From: Nostoc sp. PA-18-2419
GTDB taxonomy: Bacteria; Cyanobacteriota; Cyanobacteriia; Cyanobacteriales; Nostocaceae
Direction: 5' to 3'
Length of the DNA: 45,536 nt
NCBI RefSeq assembly: GCF_005869855.1
Contig: NZ_SZNH01000015.1
Coordinates: 107,149 to 152,684, forward strand
A program made the translations under genes and the position numbers. This document shows positions 25,099 to 33,583 of this stretch, one piece after another (position 1 is the first letter of the stretch; every line of letters begins with the position of its first letter). Below the pieces are notes generated by a model that was not told the origin of the DNA, made no database searches, and saw only the letters and a program-made list of their open reading frames with translations.

Positions 25099-25123
25099 AA
25101 GTCAAGTAGTAAATTCAAAAATC

Positions 25124-25672
25124 ATGGCATTAGCGCACGCAATATTAGCTGCTCTGGTTGACGCCCCCTGTAGTGGGTATGATTTAGCAAAGCGATTCGA
25201 TGGCTCTGTAGGCTTTTTTTGGTCAGCAAGTCACCAGCAGATTTATCGAGAGTTATCAAAGCTGGAAGACCAGGGTTGGGTTGGTTGCGAGACAATTCTC
25301 CAAGCAGGACGCCCAGATAAAAAACTTTACAGAGTTACAGATTTAGGAGAACAGCAGTTGAAAGAGTGGATTGCTCAACCTTGTCAACCCACACCGACTA
25401 AAGATGATTTACTCGTGAAAATTTTTGCTGGTCATGTTGCTACTAACCAGACGATTTTGGCAGAACTAGAACATCATCAAAAAGCCCATTTAGAAAAATT
25501 GTCTACATACAAAGATTTAGAACAGCGTCAGTTTCCAAATTCGCAAGAACTGTCAGAATCAGCAAAATATAAGTATTTAACGCTTTTAAATGGTATTAGC
25601 TATGAAACACACTGGCTAGCTTGGTGCGAGCATGTAATTCAATTACTGAACCAAAAAATTGAAAAATTGTAG
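25124..25672 (+). CDS. PadR family transcriptional regulator
   Basis: A 182-residue regulator. The N-terminal winged helix (about 1-80) has MALAHAILAALVDAPCSGYDLAKRF, a recognition helix in QQIYRELSKLEDQGWV and the wing in GRPDKKLYRVTDLG. The C-terminal part is the helical PadR dimerisation domain (TKDDLLVKIFAGH to the end). An in-frame ATG at 25079 would add 15 residues, but that start would place the second operator inside the coding region; the ATG at 25124 matches how the family begins. It diverges from the DUF4188 gene, and both probably respond to the same small aromatic or lipophilic ligand, which is unknown. Confidence 0.88.
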   Translation: MALAHAILAALVDAPCSGYDLAKRFDGSVGFFWSASHQQIYRELSKLEDQGWVGCETILQAGRPDKKLYRVTDLGEQQLKEWIAQPCQPTPTKDDLLVKIFAGHVATNQTILAELEHHQKAHLEKLSTYKDLEQRQFPNSQELSESAKYKYLTLLNGISYETHWLAWCEHVIQLLNQKIEKL

Positions 25673-25753
25673 CAATGTCTAACTCAGGTTTGCCTCGCAC
25701 CTACACGCTCTTTGGTAGAATATCTGGGTCGTTTAATCTGATTACGTTTATCT

Positions 25754-26257
25754 TTGAGCCAGTCAACAGACCTTATTAACCTTGATACATTAGCGCAAGA
25801 ACTGGCGACAATCCAGCAAACAGGTTCTAAAAGAATTGCCTTGCTAGGTTCTCGTCATGTCCCGATTACGCATCAGAATCTTATTGAAATGATGACTTAT
25901 GCCCTTGTTTTATCAGGTAATCGGATCATCACTTCTGGTGCTACAGGTACGAATTCCGCTGCCATCCGAGGAGCAACGCGGGCCGATCCGAACTTGTTAA
26001 CCGTGATTTTACCCCAAAGCTTGGAACGCCAGCCTGTAGAATCGCGCCAGCAATTGGAGCAGGTGATGCATTTAGTGGAAAATCCGAGTAACGATAATCT
26101 CTCTCTTGCAGAAGCTAGTTATCTGTGCAACAAGGAAATTGTCTCTCGGTGTCAGCAACTGATTTGCTTTGCGTTTCACGACAGCGGCACTTTGTTGCAA
26201 ACTTGTCAAGATGCAGAAGAACAAAGAAAAGTGCTGACACTGTTTTACTTTGATTAG
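25754..26257 (+). CDS. SLOG-fold protein related to DprA (DNA recombination-mediator-like)
   Basis: A 167-residue protein with a Rossmann-like SLOG domain: KRIALLGSRHVPITHQNLIEMM, then SGNRIITSGATGTNSAAIRGATRA, LLTVILPQSLERQP and CQQLICFAFHDSG. Cyanobacterial homologues are annotated as DNA recombination-mediator protein A, but it is much shorter than true DprA and lacks SAM and winged-helix parts. SLOG domains bind nucleotides, so nucleotide-derivative sensing or hydrolysis is equally possible. The start is a TTG at 25754, because no ATG follows in the first 45 residues and a stop lies shortly upstream; no clear Shine-Dalgarno is seen. Confidence 0.72.
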   Translation: MSQSTDLINLDTLAQELATIQQTGSKRIALLGSRHVPITHQNLIEMMTYALVLSGNRIITSGATGTNSAAIRGATRADPNLLTVILPQSLERQPVESRQQLEQVMHLVENPSNDNLSLAEASYLCNKEIVSRCQQLICFAFHDSGTLLQTCQDAEEQRKVLTLFYFD

Positions 26258-26348
26258 TCATTTGTCATTTGTCATTTATCCAAAGTGCAAAGTTTGTGGT
26301 CAGCAAATTAAAGCGCGTCTATAATATTTGACTAATGACCAATGACTA
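26257..26348. repeat. Inverted clusters of GTCATTT-type heptamers
   Basis: Three GTCATTT copies (26257-26279) on one side and the complementary GACTAATGACCAATGACTAA (about 26329-26348) on the other enclose about 50 bases. This is a typical short tandem repeat pair of heterocystous cyanobacteria and may form a long hairpin behind the SLOG gene. Confidence 0.65.
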
Positions 26349-26475
26349 AATATAGCCGTAGTCACACCCTTTAGGACATAATGACAAGCATGAATGCTTG
26401 GAGTAGTAATGGTTGTACCTCCTGCCTTCTGCTATAACTAATAAAATTATTCAAACTAGTAATTGATTGGGGAGA

Positions 26476-26538
26476 TGGGGAACTCGGGGCCCCCACGTTA
26501 GCAAAGCGGGGCGAAGCCCAGTGGGGATTAGGGGCAAT
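26476..26538. repeat. Dispersed repeat, copy A (with 25-base insert)
   Basis: TGGGGAACTCGGGGCCCCCA (26476-26495) and TGGGGATTAGGGGCAAT (26522-26538) occur also, in inverse orientation, at 41056-41097. Here the two blocks are split by 25 bases with a GCGGGGCGAAGCCC stretch; in the other copy by 5. The spacer 26258-26644 holds no gene, only repeats. Confidence 0.7.
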
Positions 26539-26607
26539 GCGGAGCACAGGGAACAGAGGGAAAAATCTTCTACCCTACACCCTGCCCTCTGCCCAATGTT
26601 CAATTCG

Positions 26608-26640
26608 CAATCCAAAATCCAAAATCTAAAATCCAAAATA
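26608..26640. repeat. Short tandem repeat AATCCAA just upstream of yajQ
   Basis: About four near-identical heptamers of AATCCAA/AATCTAA type end four bases before the yajQ start. They occupy the place of the Shine-Dalgarno, and no other ribosome-binding site is visible. Confidence 0.65.
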
Positions 26641-26644
26641 CTTT

Positions 26645-27136
26645 ATGGCTTCTACTTTTTCCTTTGACATTGTGAGCGACTTTGACCAACAAGAATTGGT
26701 TAACGCTGTCGACCAAGTTGCGCGAGAAATCAAAAGCCGTTACGACCTCAAAGATACTCAAACTACCGTTGAGTTAGCTGAACAAAGCATTAATGTTAGC
26801 ACTGACAGCGAGTTCACATTGGATTCTGTACACAACATCCTGCGGGAAAAAGCTGCAAAGCGTAATCTCTCTCAGAAAATTTTTGATTTTGGCAAAGTTG
26901 AATCAGCAAGTGGTAACCGTGTGCGTCAAGAAATTAAACTCAAAAAAGGCATCAGTCAGGAAATTGCCAAACAAATTTCTAAATTGATTCGTGACGAATT
27001 CAAAAAGGTGCAAGCCTCAATTCAAGGTGACGCTGTGCGGGTTACTGCCAAATCTAAAGATGACTTACAAGTTGTGATTCAACGGCTAAAACAAGAAGAT
27101 TATCCTGTGGCTTTGCAATTTACAAATTATCGTTAA
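26645..27136 (+). CDS. yajQ: YajQ family nucleotide-binding (c-di-GMP-binding) protein
   Basis: A 163-residue protein with the full YajQ pattern: [33 protein letters not shown] at the start, [22 protein letters not shown] in the centre, and [24 protein letters not shown] before the end. The fold is two ferredoxin-like halves. Some bacterial YajQ proteins bind cyclic di-GMP and act as effectors or co-regulators; the role in cyanobacteria is not defined. The ATG at 26645 lacks an evident Shine-Dalgarno because a tandem repeat lies directly upstream. A hairpin terminator follows the stop. Confidence 0.93.
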   Translation: MASTFSFDIVSDFDQQELVNAVDQVAREIKSRYDLKDTQTTVELAEQSINVSTDSEFTLDSVHNILREKAAKRNLSQKIFDFGKVESASGNRVRQEIKLKKGISQEIAKQISKLIRDEFKKVQASIQGDAVRVTAKSKDDLQVVIQRLKQEDYPVALQFTNYR

Positions 27137-27146
27137 AAAGTTTTTC

Positions 27147-27165
27147 TAGTGGGTATTCCCCACTA
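27147..27165 (+). terminator. Hairpin after yajQ
   Basis: TAGTGGG (27147-27153) pairs with CCCACTA (27159-27165) across a 5-base loop, ten bases after the yajQ stop. Only a short AT-rich tail follows, so it is a plausible but not perfect intrinsic terminator. Confidence 0.55.
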
Positions 27166-27261
27166 AATTACGTTTTGTAAAGATTTTTCGTGATTTAATA
27201 CGCACTACAGCAGTACTTATGTACTACAATGCTTGATATTCCAACTTGAAAACAGCTATTA

Positions 27262-27819
27262 TCAAGCCCTCGCTCCGATACTTTTTTGAAATGCCGGACG
27301 GTCAGCCAATTGCTTCATGTAATTCAATAGGGTTGGATAAGGGCTAAAGTCTAGTTTCAAAATCATCGGAATGTAGTTTAAGACAGACCCTACTGCAACA
27401 TCGGCAACAGTGAATTCATTGCCCAGCAAAAAAGCTTGATGAGTGAAAATTTCATTCAAGGTAGTCAATAAACGGGGTATTTGGCGATCGCGATTTGCTT
27501 CTACCAAAATTGCTGTACTCAGGGTTGAATTGGCAAATAACACCCACTGGGAAATTACAGCACGTTCTTCTAGTGAAGTTGGAGCTTTTCCATACTTATC
27601 CATCAAATAGAGCAAAATTGCTCCAGATTCCCAAAGCTGTAAATCTCCATCAACAATTGCTGGAACTCTGGCAAATGGATTAATTGTTAAATACTCAGGT
27701 TGGAGGTGTTCACCTGCCTGCATATCTAGCTTGACGAATTCATAGGGAACTTCTAGTTCCTCTAAATACCAGTGAACAATCGACGCTCGACTACGAGCGC
27801 TACCGTAAAGTTTTAGCAT
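27262..27819 (-). CDS. Glutathione S-transferase family protein
   Basis: A 185-residue protein with the GST layout. A thioredoxin-like N-terminal domain (MLKLYGSARSRASIVHWYLEELEVPYEFVKLD) includes the cis-proline turn (ARVPAIVDGD) and the ESGAILLYL motif; an all-helical C-terminal domain has FTVADVAVGSVLNYIP. Ser7 or Ser11 could activate glutathione. It starts 5 bases after the stop of the upstream hypothetical gene on the same strand, so the pair is one operon. Substrate unknown; a general stress or detoxification role is usual for the family. Confidence 0.9.
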   Translation of the reverse strand: MLKLYGSARSRASIVHWYLEELEVPYEFVKLDMQAGEHLQPEYLTINPFARVPAIVDGDLQLWESGAILLYLMDKYGKAPTSLEERAVISQWVLFANSTLSTAILVEANRDRQIPRLLTTLNEIFTHQAFLLGNEFTVADVAVGSVLNYIPMILKLDFSPYPTLLNYMKQLADRPAFQKSIGARA

Positions 27820-27824
27820 ATTAC

Positions 27825-28289
27825 TTAAAGAACTTTGTGAGTGTGAGAATGCTGCTTAACGTTATCTTCTTTAGTAACAACTCTACCGGCATTTAGCACC
27901 CGCTTCCGGTCAAGGGAATACTTAAACTCAGTGTAAGCTGTACCTAAAGGAATTAGAGATTTTGCAGATTCACGACGCTTGTAGGTACGAGCTGCTGCAA
28001 ATAGCCGTGGTATAAATTCCTCACCGAACTGAGCTGACTCAGGGAAGCCATCTGGTATCAGTTGTGAATCGCCATCTAGCACAGAACCCAAATTTGTCGC
28101 ACAAGCCAGCTTGTAGGAGGTAGGAATGCCCTTTAATAGTGCTTCCAAAGCCGCAGAGGGAATCGGTTCTATAACTTCGATTTGATGAACTTCTCCATCT
28201 TCTTTGATGAAGCAAGTTGCCAAGCCGATAACAATGTAATCATCGGCTGCTAAATCGGGGGCATTGGTATAAGAAATTGTAGTCGTCAT
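27825..28289 (-). CDS. Conserved hypothetical protein upstream of GST gene
   Basis: A 154-residue soluble protein that I do not recognise. It begins MTTTISYTNAPDLAADDYIVIGLATCF, has a central PIPSAALEALLKGIPTSYKLACATNLG, and ends in a basic, His-containing tail (VKQHSHTHKVL). No signal peptide or TM helix is seen. A TTG at 28304 could add five residues; the ATG at 28289 is preferred. It sits 5 bases upstream of the GST gene, so a linked redox or detoxification role is possible, by context only. Downstream codon usage resembles that of its neighbours. Confidence 0.68.
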   Translation of the reverse strand: MTTTISYTNAPDLAADDYIVIGLATCFIKEDGEVHQIEVIEPIPSAALEALLKGIPTSYKLACATNLGSVLDGDSQLIPDGFPESAQFGEEFIPRLFAAARTYKRRESAKSLIPLGTAYTEFKYSLDRKRVLNAGRVVTKEDNVKQHSHTHKVL

Positions 28290-28331
28290 CAGAAAATTTC
28301 TCAAAACTTAAGGATTGGGGATTGAAAATTA

Positions 28332-28671
28332 AGGATTAGGTATTGAAAAACTTTTCGCCAGTCCCCAACCTCTAATCCAGCTTGTTGGCATTCTACCAAT
28401 TTGTTGTTCTCACTACTTGACTTGTACACTGCCAAAGGAATAAAAATAGCATTACAAATGCTTCATAACCGTGTAGATATAGTATTTACAGGATGTGCAA
28501 GTTATTTTTAGACCCTTCTCCATTCCTGAGAGGCTTTGATTCTTGCTTTCCAAACTTAGTAGGGAAGAGGTTGGGGCTAGGTTTGAAAGAAAGTTGCAGG
28601 CATGTATTTTTAATTTTTTACAATTCGTGAAGTACTAGAGACTGGCGAAAAGTTTTTCAAAACCTAATCCT
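28332..28671. repeat. 340-bp element with near-perfect 32-bp terminal inverted repeats
   Basis: The left end (28332-28363, AGGATTAGGTATTGAAAAAC...) is the reverse complement of the right end (28640-28671) with one mismatch in 32. A nested pair CCCCAACCTCT (28363-28373) and AGAGGTTGGGG (28566-28576) lies just inside. No open frame of note is enclosed. This is most like a MITE-type non-autonomous transposon. The remaining spacer (28305-28331 and 28672-28950) shows nothing else. Confidence 0.75.
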
Positions 28672-28950
28672 GAATGCTCAGTTGGTCTTACTTTGGCGTA
28701 GCATTACAACTCTTTAAAATTTATCTTGGCTATTTCTGGAATTCACCTGAGAAATGAAGTATCCATGATTAGGTTTGAGGAGCGATTGCCTATTTAAGGC
28801 GTAGATTTTTACTAATGTGACTAGTTAAATTCTCTTTTGAGATAGCTTTCAGGTAACCCTAAATACTTGAAAAATAGTCATGTTAGTAAAAACTCTAGCA
28901 GATAAAATTATAATTTGATTTGATAAAGCAAGTATTTTAGGCATAAAAAT

Positions 28951-29673
28951 ATGAATACTCACTCATTTTTAGCTTCCGATGACCATCAAAGTAATCAATA
29001 TAAAAATATTGCTATAAATCATATAAATAATCATCTATATTACAGAAAAAACAATTGCAGTGAATTAGAAGATCGGTACTTACGCTCTTATGCTTTAAGG
29101 TTAGCTCAACAAGGAAATTATCCTGAGGCGATCGCACTTTTAAACCAACTAATTTTCTGCCATCCCTACAATGCAATTGATTACAATAACCGGGGACTGA
29201 TTTATTTCCAAAGTGGTGAAATGCAAAAAGCTTTTTGCGATTATAATACCGCCTTAAAACTGAATCCCTATTTGGCTAGCGCTTACAACAATCGAGCAAA
29301 TTACTACGCTGCTTGTGAAGAATTAGCAGCAGCACTTACTGACTATGATCAAGCAATTAATTTAAATCCTCGTCACGTCCGGGCGTGGATTAACCGAGGC
29401 ATAACCTTGCGTGACTTGGGTGAATATGAAGAGGCAATTGAGAATTTTGAGGTAGCACTGCTTTTCGGTCAACTCGAAGGTCACATTTGGGCTGAACGCG
29501 GCAGAACTTACCATCTTTGGGGTGACTGGAATTGTGCGATCGCTGATTATCGTCGCGCCCTGACTCAACTACCTCCTCTAGATAACAGTAAAAACGTTAC
29601 TGGTTATCGCTTGCGTTTACAACTTGAAAATTGGCTCAACGATCTGCTATCTGTTCAGCGTCATGATTGGTAG
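28951..29673 (+). CDS. Tetratricopeptide repeat protein
   Basis: A 240-residue protein made mostly of TPR units from about residue 45: QGNYPEAIALLNQLIFCHPYN, NRGLIYFQSGEMQKAFCDYNTALKLNPY, NRANYYAACEELAAALTDYDQAINLNPR, NRGITLRDLGEYEEAIENFEVAL and a final AERGRTYHLWGDWNCAIADYRRAL, so about five repeats. The first 40 residues are polar and low complexity. No signal peptide or enzyme domain is present. TPR proteins act as protein-binding scaffolds; the partner here is unknown. The gene stands alone downstream of the 340-bp inverted-repeat element. Confidence 0.88.
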   Translation: MNTHSFLASDDHQSNQYKNIAINHINNHLYYRKNNCSELEDRYLRSYALRLAQQGNYPEAIALLNQLIFCHPYNAIDYNNRGLIYFQSGEMQKAFCDYNTALKLNPYLASAYNNRANYYAACEELAAALTDYDQAINLNPRHVRAWINRGITLRDLGEYEEAIENFEVALLFGQLEGHIWAERGRTYHLWGDWNCAIADYRRALTQLPPLDNSKNVTGYRLRLQLENWLNDLLSVQRHDW

Positions 29674-29832
29674 ATGAGCCATTTCGGCAAATTCAAGATT
29701 CAAAAAGTGAATTTTTTATGTTGAATTTTGAATATAGTGACGCTGTTATTTATTAGCAATAATATAAATTTTCACCCGGTTTATACGTAACCAAAATCAT
29801 AACCAACAGAATAATCCTAAAATCAATATTTT

Positions 29833-30243
29833 TTAGGGTAATAAATCTGTTTGTTCAATTACTCTCCCATCCTGATTCATTAGCACCACTCGACGCTGGC
29901 TGGGATCGAATCGGTATCCTTGTTGTTGCCTAATACTTTTTGCTTGCTGGGGATCGAAGTTACGACTAAATTCTGCCTGCAAACTATTGACATGTCCTTC
30001 CATCAAATTGACTTCTGTATGGATTTCTCGCAATTTTTGTTGCTGTAACCACTGGTAAGGCAAAAGTTGTGCCAAGGCAGATGCGGCGGCGGCTGTAATA
30101 AAAAGATTAACAGCTATCTTGGCAGTACTTTCCAATGCCATCACTTGATAAGAACGTTGACGAAGATGCCGCTTTGGTCGAGGAATGACCCGGCGTTTTT
30201 GTATCGGTTGTAACGGTGGTCTTGAGGGTTGAATCGCGTTCAT
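29833..30243 (-). CDS. Single-pass membrane protein with coiled-coil segment (FtsB/FtsL-like layout)
   Basis: A 136-residue protein. The N-terminal ~35 residues are strongly basic (QKRRVIPRPKRHLRQRS), followed by one TM helix (about 42-60, TAKIAVNLFITAAAASALAQLL), a short heptad-like helix (LREIHTEVNLMEGHVNSLQAEF) and a C-terminal globular tail with QGYRFDPSQRRVVLMNQDG. This bitopic arrangement, cytoplasmic basic tail plus periplasmic coil, is like the divisome proteins FtsB and FtsL, but I do not recognise the sequence, so the link is structural only. The gene is complete and upstream of no obvious partner; psaM lies behind it on the same strand. Confidence 0.65.
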   Translation of the reverse strand: MNAIQPSRPPLQPIQKRRVIPRPKRHLRQRSYQVMALESTAKIAVNLFITAAAASALAQLLPYQWLQQQKLREIHTEVNLMEGHVNSLQAEFSRNFDPQQAKSIRQQQGYRFDPSQRRVVLMNQDGRVIEQTDLLP

Positions 30244-30495
30244 GATCTTAAAAATTAACCTCGCTTGGTGAAGGGAAGCACTATAAAAAGCTCTCTGGCA
30301 CTAATTACTACTTGATTTAGCTGTCATATTACTTCATTTTTGGAAAATCGCTACAAGTGTTGTACAAGTTAAAAAATAACCTGGCTTACGTAAGTGCTAG
30401 TTGGTAAGACTTAGGGCGTAAAGCCGTAAGCGTTTGGAAATTGCACCTCCGTAATGCCAGGATTATTAGCTTTTTAACTGTGTCACATCGTAGCT

Positions 30496-30627
30496 TTATT
30501 TGTAAAGTTCTGTGGCTAAGCGCCAAGCTAGAACTCCTGGAATCAGCGCTACAACCAAAGCGATGTATACTTGGGCATCAGAAATGGAAGATACTTGAGC
30601 AATGTATAAAGTATCTAAGATAGGCAT
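30496..30627 (-). CDS. psaM: Photosystem I reaction centre subunit XII (PsaM), N-terminally extended
   Basis: The last 29 residues (ISDAQVYIALVVALIPGVLA, then WRLATELYK) are those of PsaM, a single-helix PSI subunit near the trimer or monomer interface. PsaM is normally about 30-31 residues, but here the reading has 43: ATG at 30627, with AGGAG ten bases upstream, begins MPILDTLYIAQVSS before the standard part. No ATG, GTG or TTG lies at the usual start position, so the longer protein is probably made. The extension resembles the normal beginning (MPISDTQVYIAL-like), as if a partial duplication had occurred. The gene is monocistronic and expected in the thylakoid membrane. Confidence 0.87.
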   Translation of the reverse strand: MPILDTLYIAQVSSISDAQVYIALVVALIPGVLAWRLATELYK

Positions 30628-30784
30628 GGCTTTTAATCTCCTAACCTGAATAGATTTTGAACTGTTCGTTTACTACTTTTCCTTGTTTTGCCAGATTCGT
30701 GGAAGATCTTGTTACAAGATGCAACAAAAGCAATTATTAGTTAGTGGTTATTAGTTATTCTGCATTAAAAAAATTTGTAAAACT

Positions 30785-32146
30785 ATGGATTTGTATTTAG
30801 GTATCGACTTCGGGACATCTGGGGCACGTGGTGTGGTGATTGACGAGGAGGCTAGCATCCAGGCTGAGGTTCGATATCCCTTTGAGAATCCACCTGTCCC
30901 TGTGATGGCGAGTTCTTGGCAGGAGGCTTTGTTTTTTTTAATTGAACAAATACCTGAACAATTGCGGCGAGAAATTAGGGCGATCGCCATTAATGGTACT
31001 TCTTCGACTGTGTTGCTGGTGGATGCTGCTGGTCAACCAATAGATGCACCGCTATTGTATAACGACGCACGGGGAGCGTCTGTGCTCGATGATTTGAAGA
31101 GCGTAGCACCCTCCAATCATACTGTGTTAAGCGCCACCTCTAGCCTGAGCAAACTCATTTGGATGCAGCAATTACCCTCTTTTGCTGAAGCTAGATATTT
31201 CTTGCACCAAGCAGATTGGCTAGGCTTTCTGCTACATGGGTATTTAGGCATTAGTGATTACCACAATGCGTTAAAGCTGGGTTATGACGTGGAAGAGTTG
31301 AAATATCCACAATGGCTGCAAAAGTTGGAAATACCGATTCAACTACCCAGAGTTTTACCACCTGGTACTCCTGTGGCTGAATTACGTTCTGAAATTGCAG
31401 ATAAGTATGGTTTTCGGCCTGATTGTTTGGTGTGTACTGGTACAACTGACAGTATTGCCGCTTTTGTTGCCAGTGGCGCCAAATTGCCTGGTGAAGCGGT
31501 GACTTCTCTGGGTTCGACGCTGGTACTAAAATTATTGAGTTGTACCCGGATTGAGGATGCACGGTACGGAGTTTATAGCCATCGCTTGGGTAAATTGTGG
31601 CTGACTGGGGGTGCTTCTAACACTGGGGGTGCAGTGCTACAGCAATTTTTCACCAACGCTGAGTTAACAAGCCTCAGCCGTGAGATTAATCCATCAAAAG
31701 CCAGTGAATTAGATTATTATCCACTGTTGAAAGCAGGCGATCGCTTTCCGATTAACGACCCGAATTTACCTCCACGATTGGAACCACGCCCAGATAACTC
31801 AGTGGAATTTCTACATGGATTATTAGAAAGTATTGCCCGTATAGAACTAAAAGGGTATGAATTATTACAAAAAATGGGAGCCGACAAGTTGACTCGTGTT
31901 TATACTGCTGGCGGTGGCGCAGCAAATGACACTTGGACTGCTATTCGTGAACGGTATTTAAAAGTGCCTGTCATCGCCTCAAAATATACCGAAGCTGCTT
32001 ATGGGACAGCGCTATTGGCGATGCGAGGGTATGAGGGGAAGCAGCCTGAACATATAGACAAGCTGTTTACAGGACAGCGCTGTTTGCAATGCGAGGGTAT
32101 AAGGGGACATGAGGATGAGGGAGATCGGGAAGTGACACCGAAATAA
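30785..32146 (+). CDS. FGGY-family sugar kinase, D-ribulose-kinase-like
   Basis: A 453-residue ASKHA-fold kinase. The N-terminal phosphate loop is LGIDFGTSGARG with Asp8; a second catalytic Asp222 lies in CTGTTDSIAAF; VTSLGSTLVLKLL and YTAGGGAANDTW form the ATP site. The sequence resembles the cyanobacterial/plant kinases shown to phosphorylate D-ribulose (SePSK/XK1 group), rather than xylulose or glycerol kinases. The last ~24 residues (GQRCLQCEGIRGHEDEG...) derive from a 36-bp duplication of the preceding coding sequence in another frame, so the natural end was probably near residue 425-430. It diverges from psaM. Confidence 0.87.
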   Translation: MDLYLGIDFGTSGARGVVIDEEASIQAEVRYPFENPPVPVMASSWQEALFFLIEQIPEQLRREIRAIAINGTSSTVLLVDAAGQPIDAPLLYNDARGASVLDDLKSVAPSNHTVLSATSSLSKLIWMQQLPSFAEARYFLHQADWLGFLLHGYLGISDYHNALKLGYDVEELKYPQWLQKLEIPIQLPRVLPPGTPVAELRSEIADKYGFRPDCLVCTGTTDSIAAFVASGAKLPGEAVTSLGSTLVLKLLSCTRIEDARYGVYSHRLGKLWLTGGASNTGGAVLQQFFTNAELTSLSREINPSKASELDYYPLLKAGDRFPINDPNLPPRLEPRPDNSVEFLHGLLESIARIELKGYELLQKMGADKLTRVYTAGGGAANDTWTAIRERYLKVPVIASKYTEAAYGTALLAMRGYEGKQPEHIDKLFTGQRCLQCEGIRGHEDEGDREVTPK

Positions 32147-32383
32147 TCAATGTCTAATACCCAATGTCCCATTAAGTAATAGTTCTCTTTTTATAAATAT
32201 CTTTTAAATCAGTATCTATCCGGGTGACAATCAACATCTCTCAAACGATACTGGGATGATTAGATACCGGACTATAAAATTCCAGGTTTCACTATCTGGG
32301 CAGCTATTCGGGGATGGGTGCTTTGCAGTAAGCGAATGTCATCTTTCCCCTTTACTAATTATTAGAGTTAATTTTAAGGGGGA

Positions 32384-33583
32384 TTAGGAGAAAAGAAAAA
32401 GGTTTTTTAAGAAGGTTTGACCTGCGCGATCAAGATTATCATTTAGGGAAAAGGTAAGACTGCGGACTCGAATTTCATCACTTTTAATATCTAGTGGCTG
32501 TGTCAAGTCTTTGGGATATATCAAAAAGGCTTCCTTGCATTTTGTTGTGTTGGCGTAGCTGATCATTTGATGAATATCTGTATATCCTGCCAATTCAGGG
32601 GCTTTATACTTTGTATCCAAAACTGCTATTGTTTTGCCAGTGGCAGCATCACACAGTAATATATCTATACTAAAGTGTCGATTCTGACTAATTTCTATTG
32701 GATGTTGCTGTTTTAAAAAATACCCTTGTGGCGTATTTTTATTAAGCCATTCTGCAACAAAAAGTTCATATAAATGTGCCATATCGACGAGAAAGGGTAA
32801 GGTTTTGTAATTTCCTCTCTCATAACTGGGACTACTATTTTCTAAAAAGAATCGACATAAATTATGTAATAGTTGATAGTCTGGATTGAGGCGATTATAC
32901 TGTCTGGCGATACAATCTTCTGCGTTACAAGGTTGCAGCGTTACTAATCCTTGTAAAGCATGATAAGCTTTTCGTACTGTTGGCGATACTCTTTCTGAAC
33001 ATAAACTGCTACGACCAATGATATAAAATGTCCATGCCAGGATTTGATTTTCTTTAATATCAGCCGTATGTTGTTCGTAATCGCATTTAAGTTTAATATT
33101 CCACGGCTTTTGAATTACCTGTCGTACATCTAGCCTTCCCCGCACATAAGAAAGCTGCTCTGTTTTAGGCAAGTAAGTATGATATAATCCTTTGCGACAC
33201 CGTTCTAAAACTTTATTGGCTAAGATCTGAGCCAGATGATTATAAAAATTCTCTAAAGATTCACAATCCATCAGCCCTTCGAGAAAGCGAAAACTTTTCA
33301 AATTGTAGACATATTCCAGCATTCCGAAAAGGTTTTGGATAGGCACTTTCGGATTTATTTTTAGATGAAATTCAGGAGTAACAGGAATGTAACCTATCCA
33401 TCCTTTAGCTTTGAGTTTCCAATGTCCTTTCGTTGTATAGGTAGGAAATTCTATATCTACTTGTGTTTTGTATTTTTCATATAACTCGACTCCGGCTGAA
33501 TAGGGTATTTTATCAAGCGTAAATAATTTATTTTCGTATTCTGTAATTTCAATAATTCTTGGTTGTGCTGAGTTTATATCCAT
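32384..33583 (-). CDS. mcrC: McrC-like nuclease subunit of a McrBC-type restriction system
   Basis: A 399-residue protein matching the McrC family. The N-terminal part (about 1-110) has GWIGYIPVTPEFHLKINPKVPIQNLFGML, the McrC DUF region; the C-terminal PD-(D/E)XK nuclease is at about 265-345, with catalytic residues D307 (FSIDILL) and D323-x-K325 (AVLDTKYKAPE). In McrBC systems this subunit cuts DNA when the McrB motor translocates. Its first ten bases overlap the end of the mcrB-like gene, showing translational coupling. All catalytic residues are present, so the system could be active. Confidence 0.9.
   Translation of the reverse strand: MDINSAQPRIIEITEYENKLFTLDKIPYSAGVELYEKYKTQVDIEFPTYTTKGHWKLKAKGWIGYIPVTPEFHLKINPKVPIQNLFGMLEYVYNLKSFRFLEGLMDCESLENFYNHLAQILANKVLERCRKGLYHTYLPKTEQLSYVRGRLDVRQVIQKPWNIKLKCDYEQHTADIKENQILAWTFYIIGRSSLCSERVSPTVRKAYHALQGLVTLQPCNAEDCIARQYNRLNPDYQLLHNLCRFFLENSSPSYERGNYKTLPFLVDMAHLYELFVAEWLNKNTPQGYFLKQQHPIEISQNRHFSIDILLCDAATGKTIAVLDTKYKAPELAGYTDIHQMISYANTTKCKEAFLIYPKDLTQPLDIKSDEIRVRSLTFSLNDNLDRAGQTFLKNLFLFS

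Noticed and set aside
25079..25123. PadR start at ATG 25079
   Set aside because: It would put an operator copy within the coding region, and the family begins with MALAHAILAAL-type sequence at 25124.
26497..26521. The GC-rich block with GCGGGGCGAAGCCC as a possible regulatory hairpin
   Set aside because: It looks like an insertion within the dispersed repeat rather than a conserved regulatory site.
26451..26667. Short ORFs on both strands across 26.45-26.67 kb
   Set aside because: They are translations of the dispersed and heptamer repeats just upstream of yajQ.
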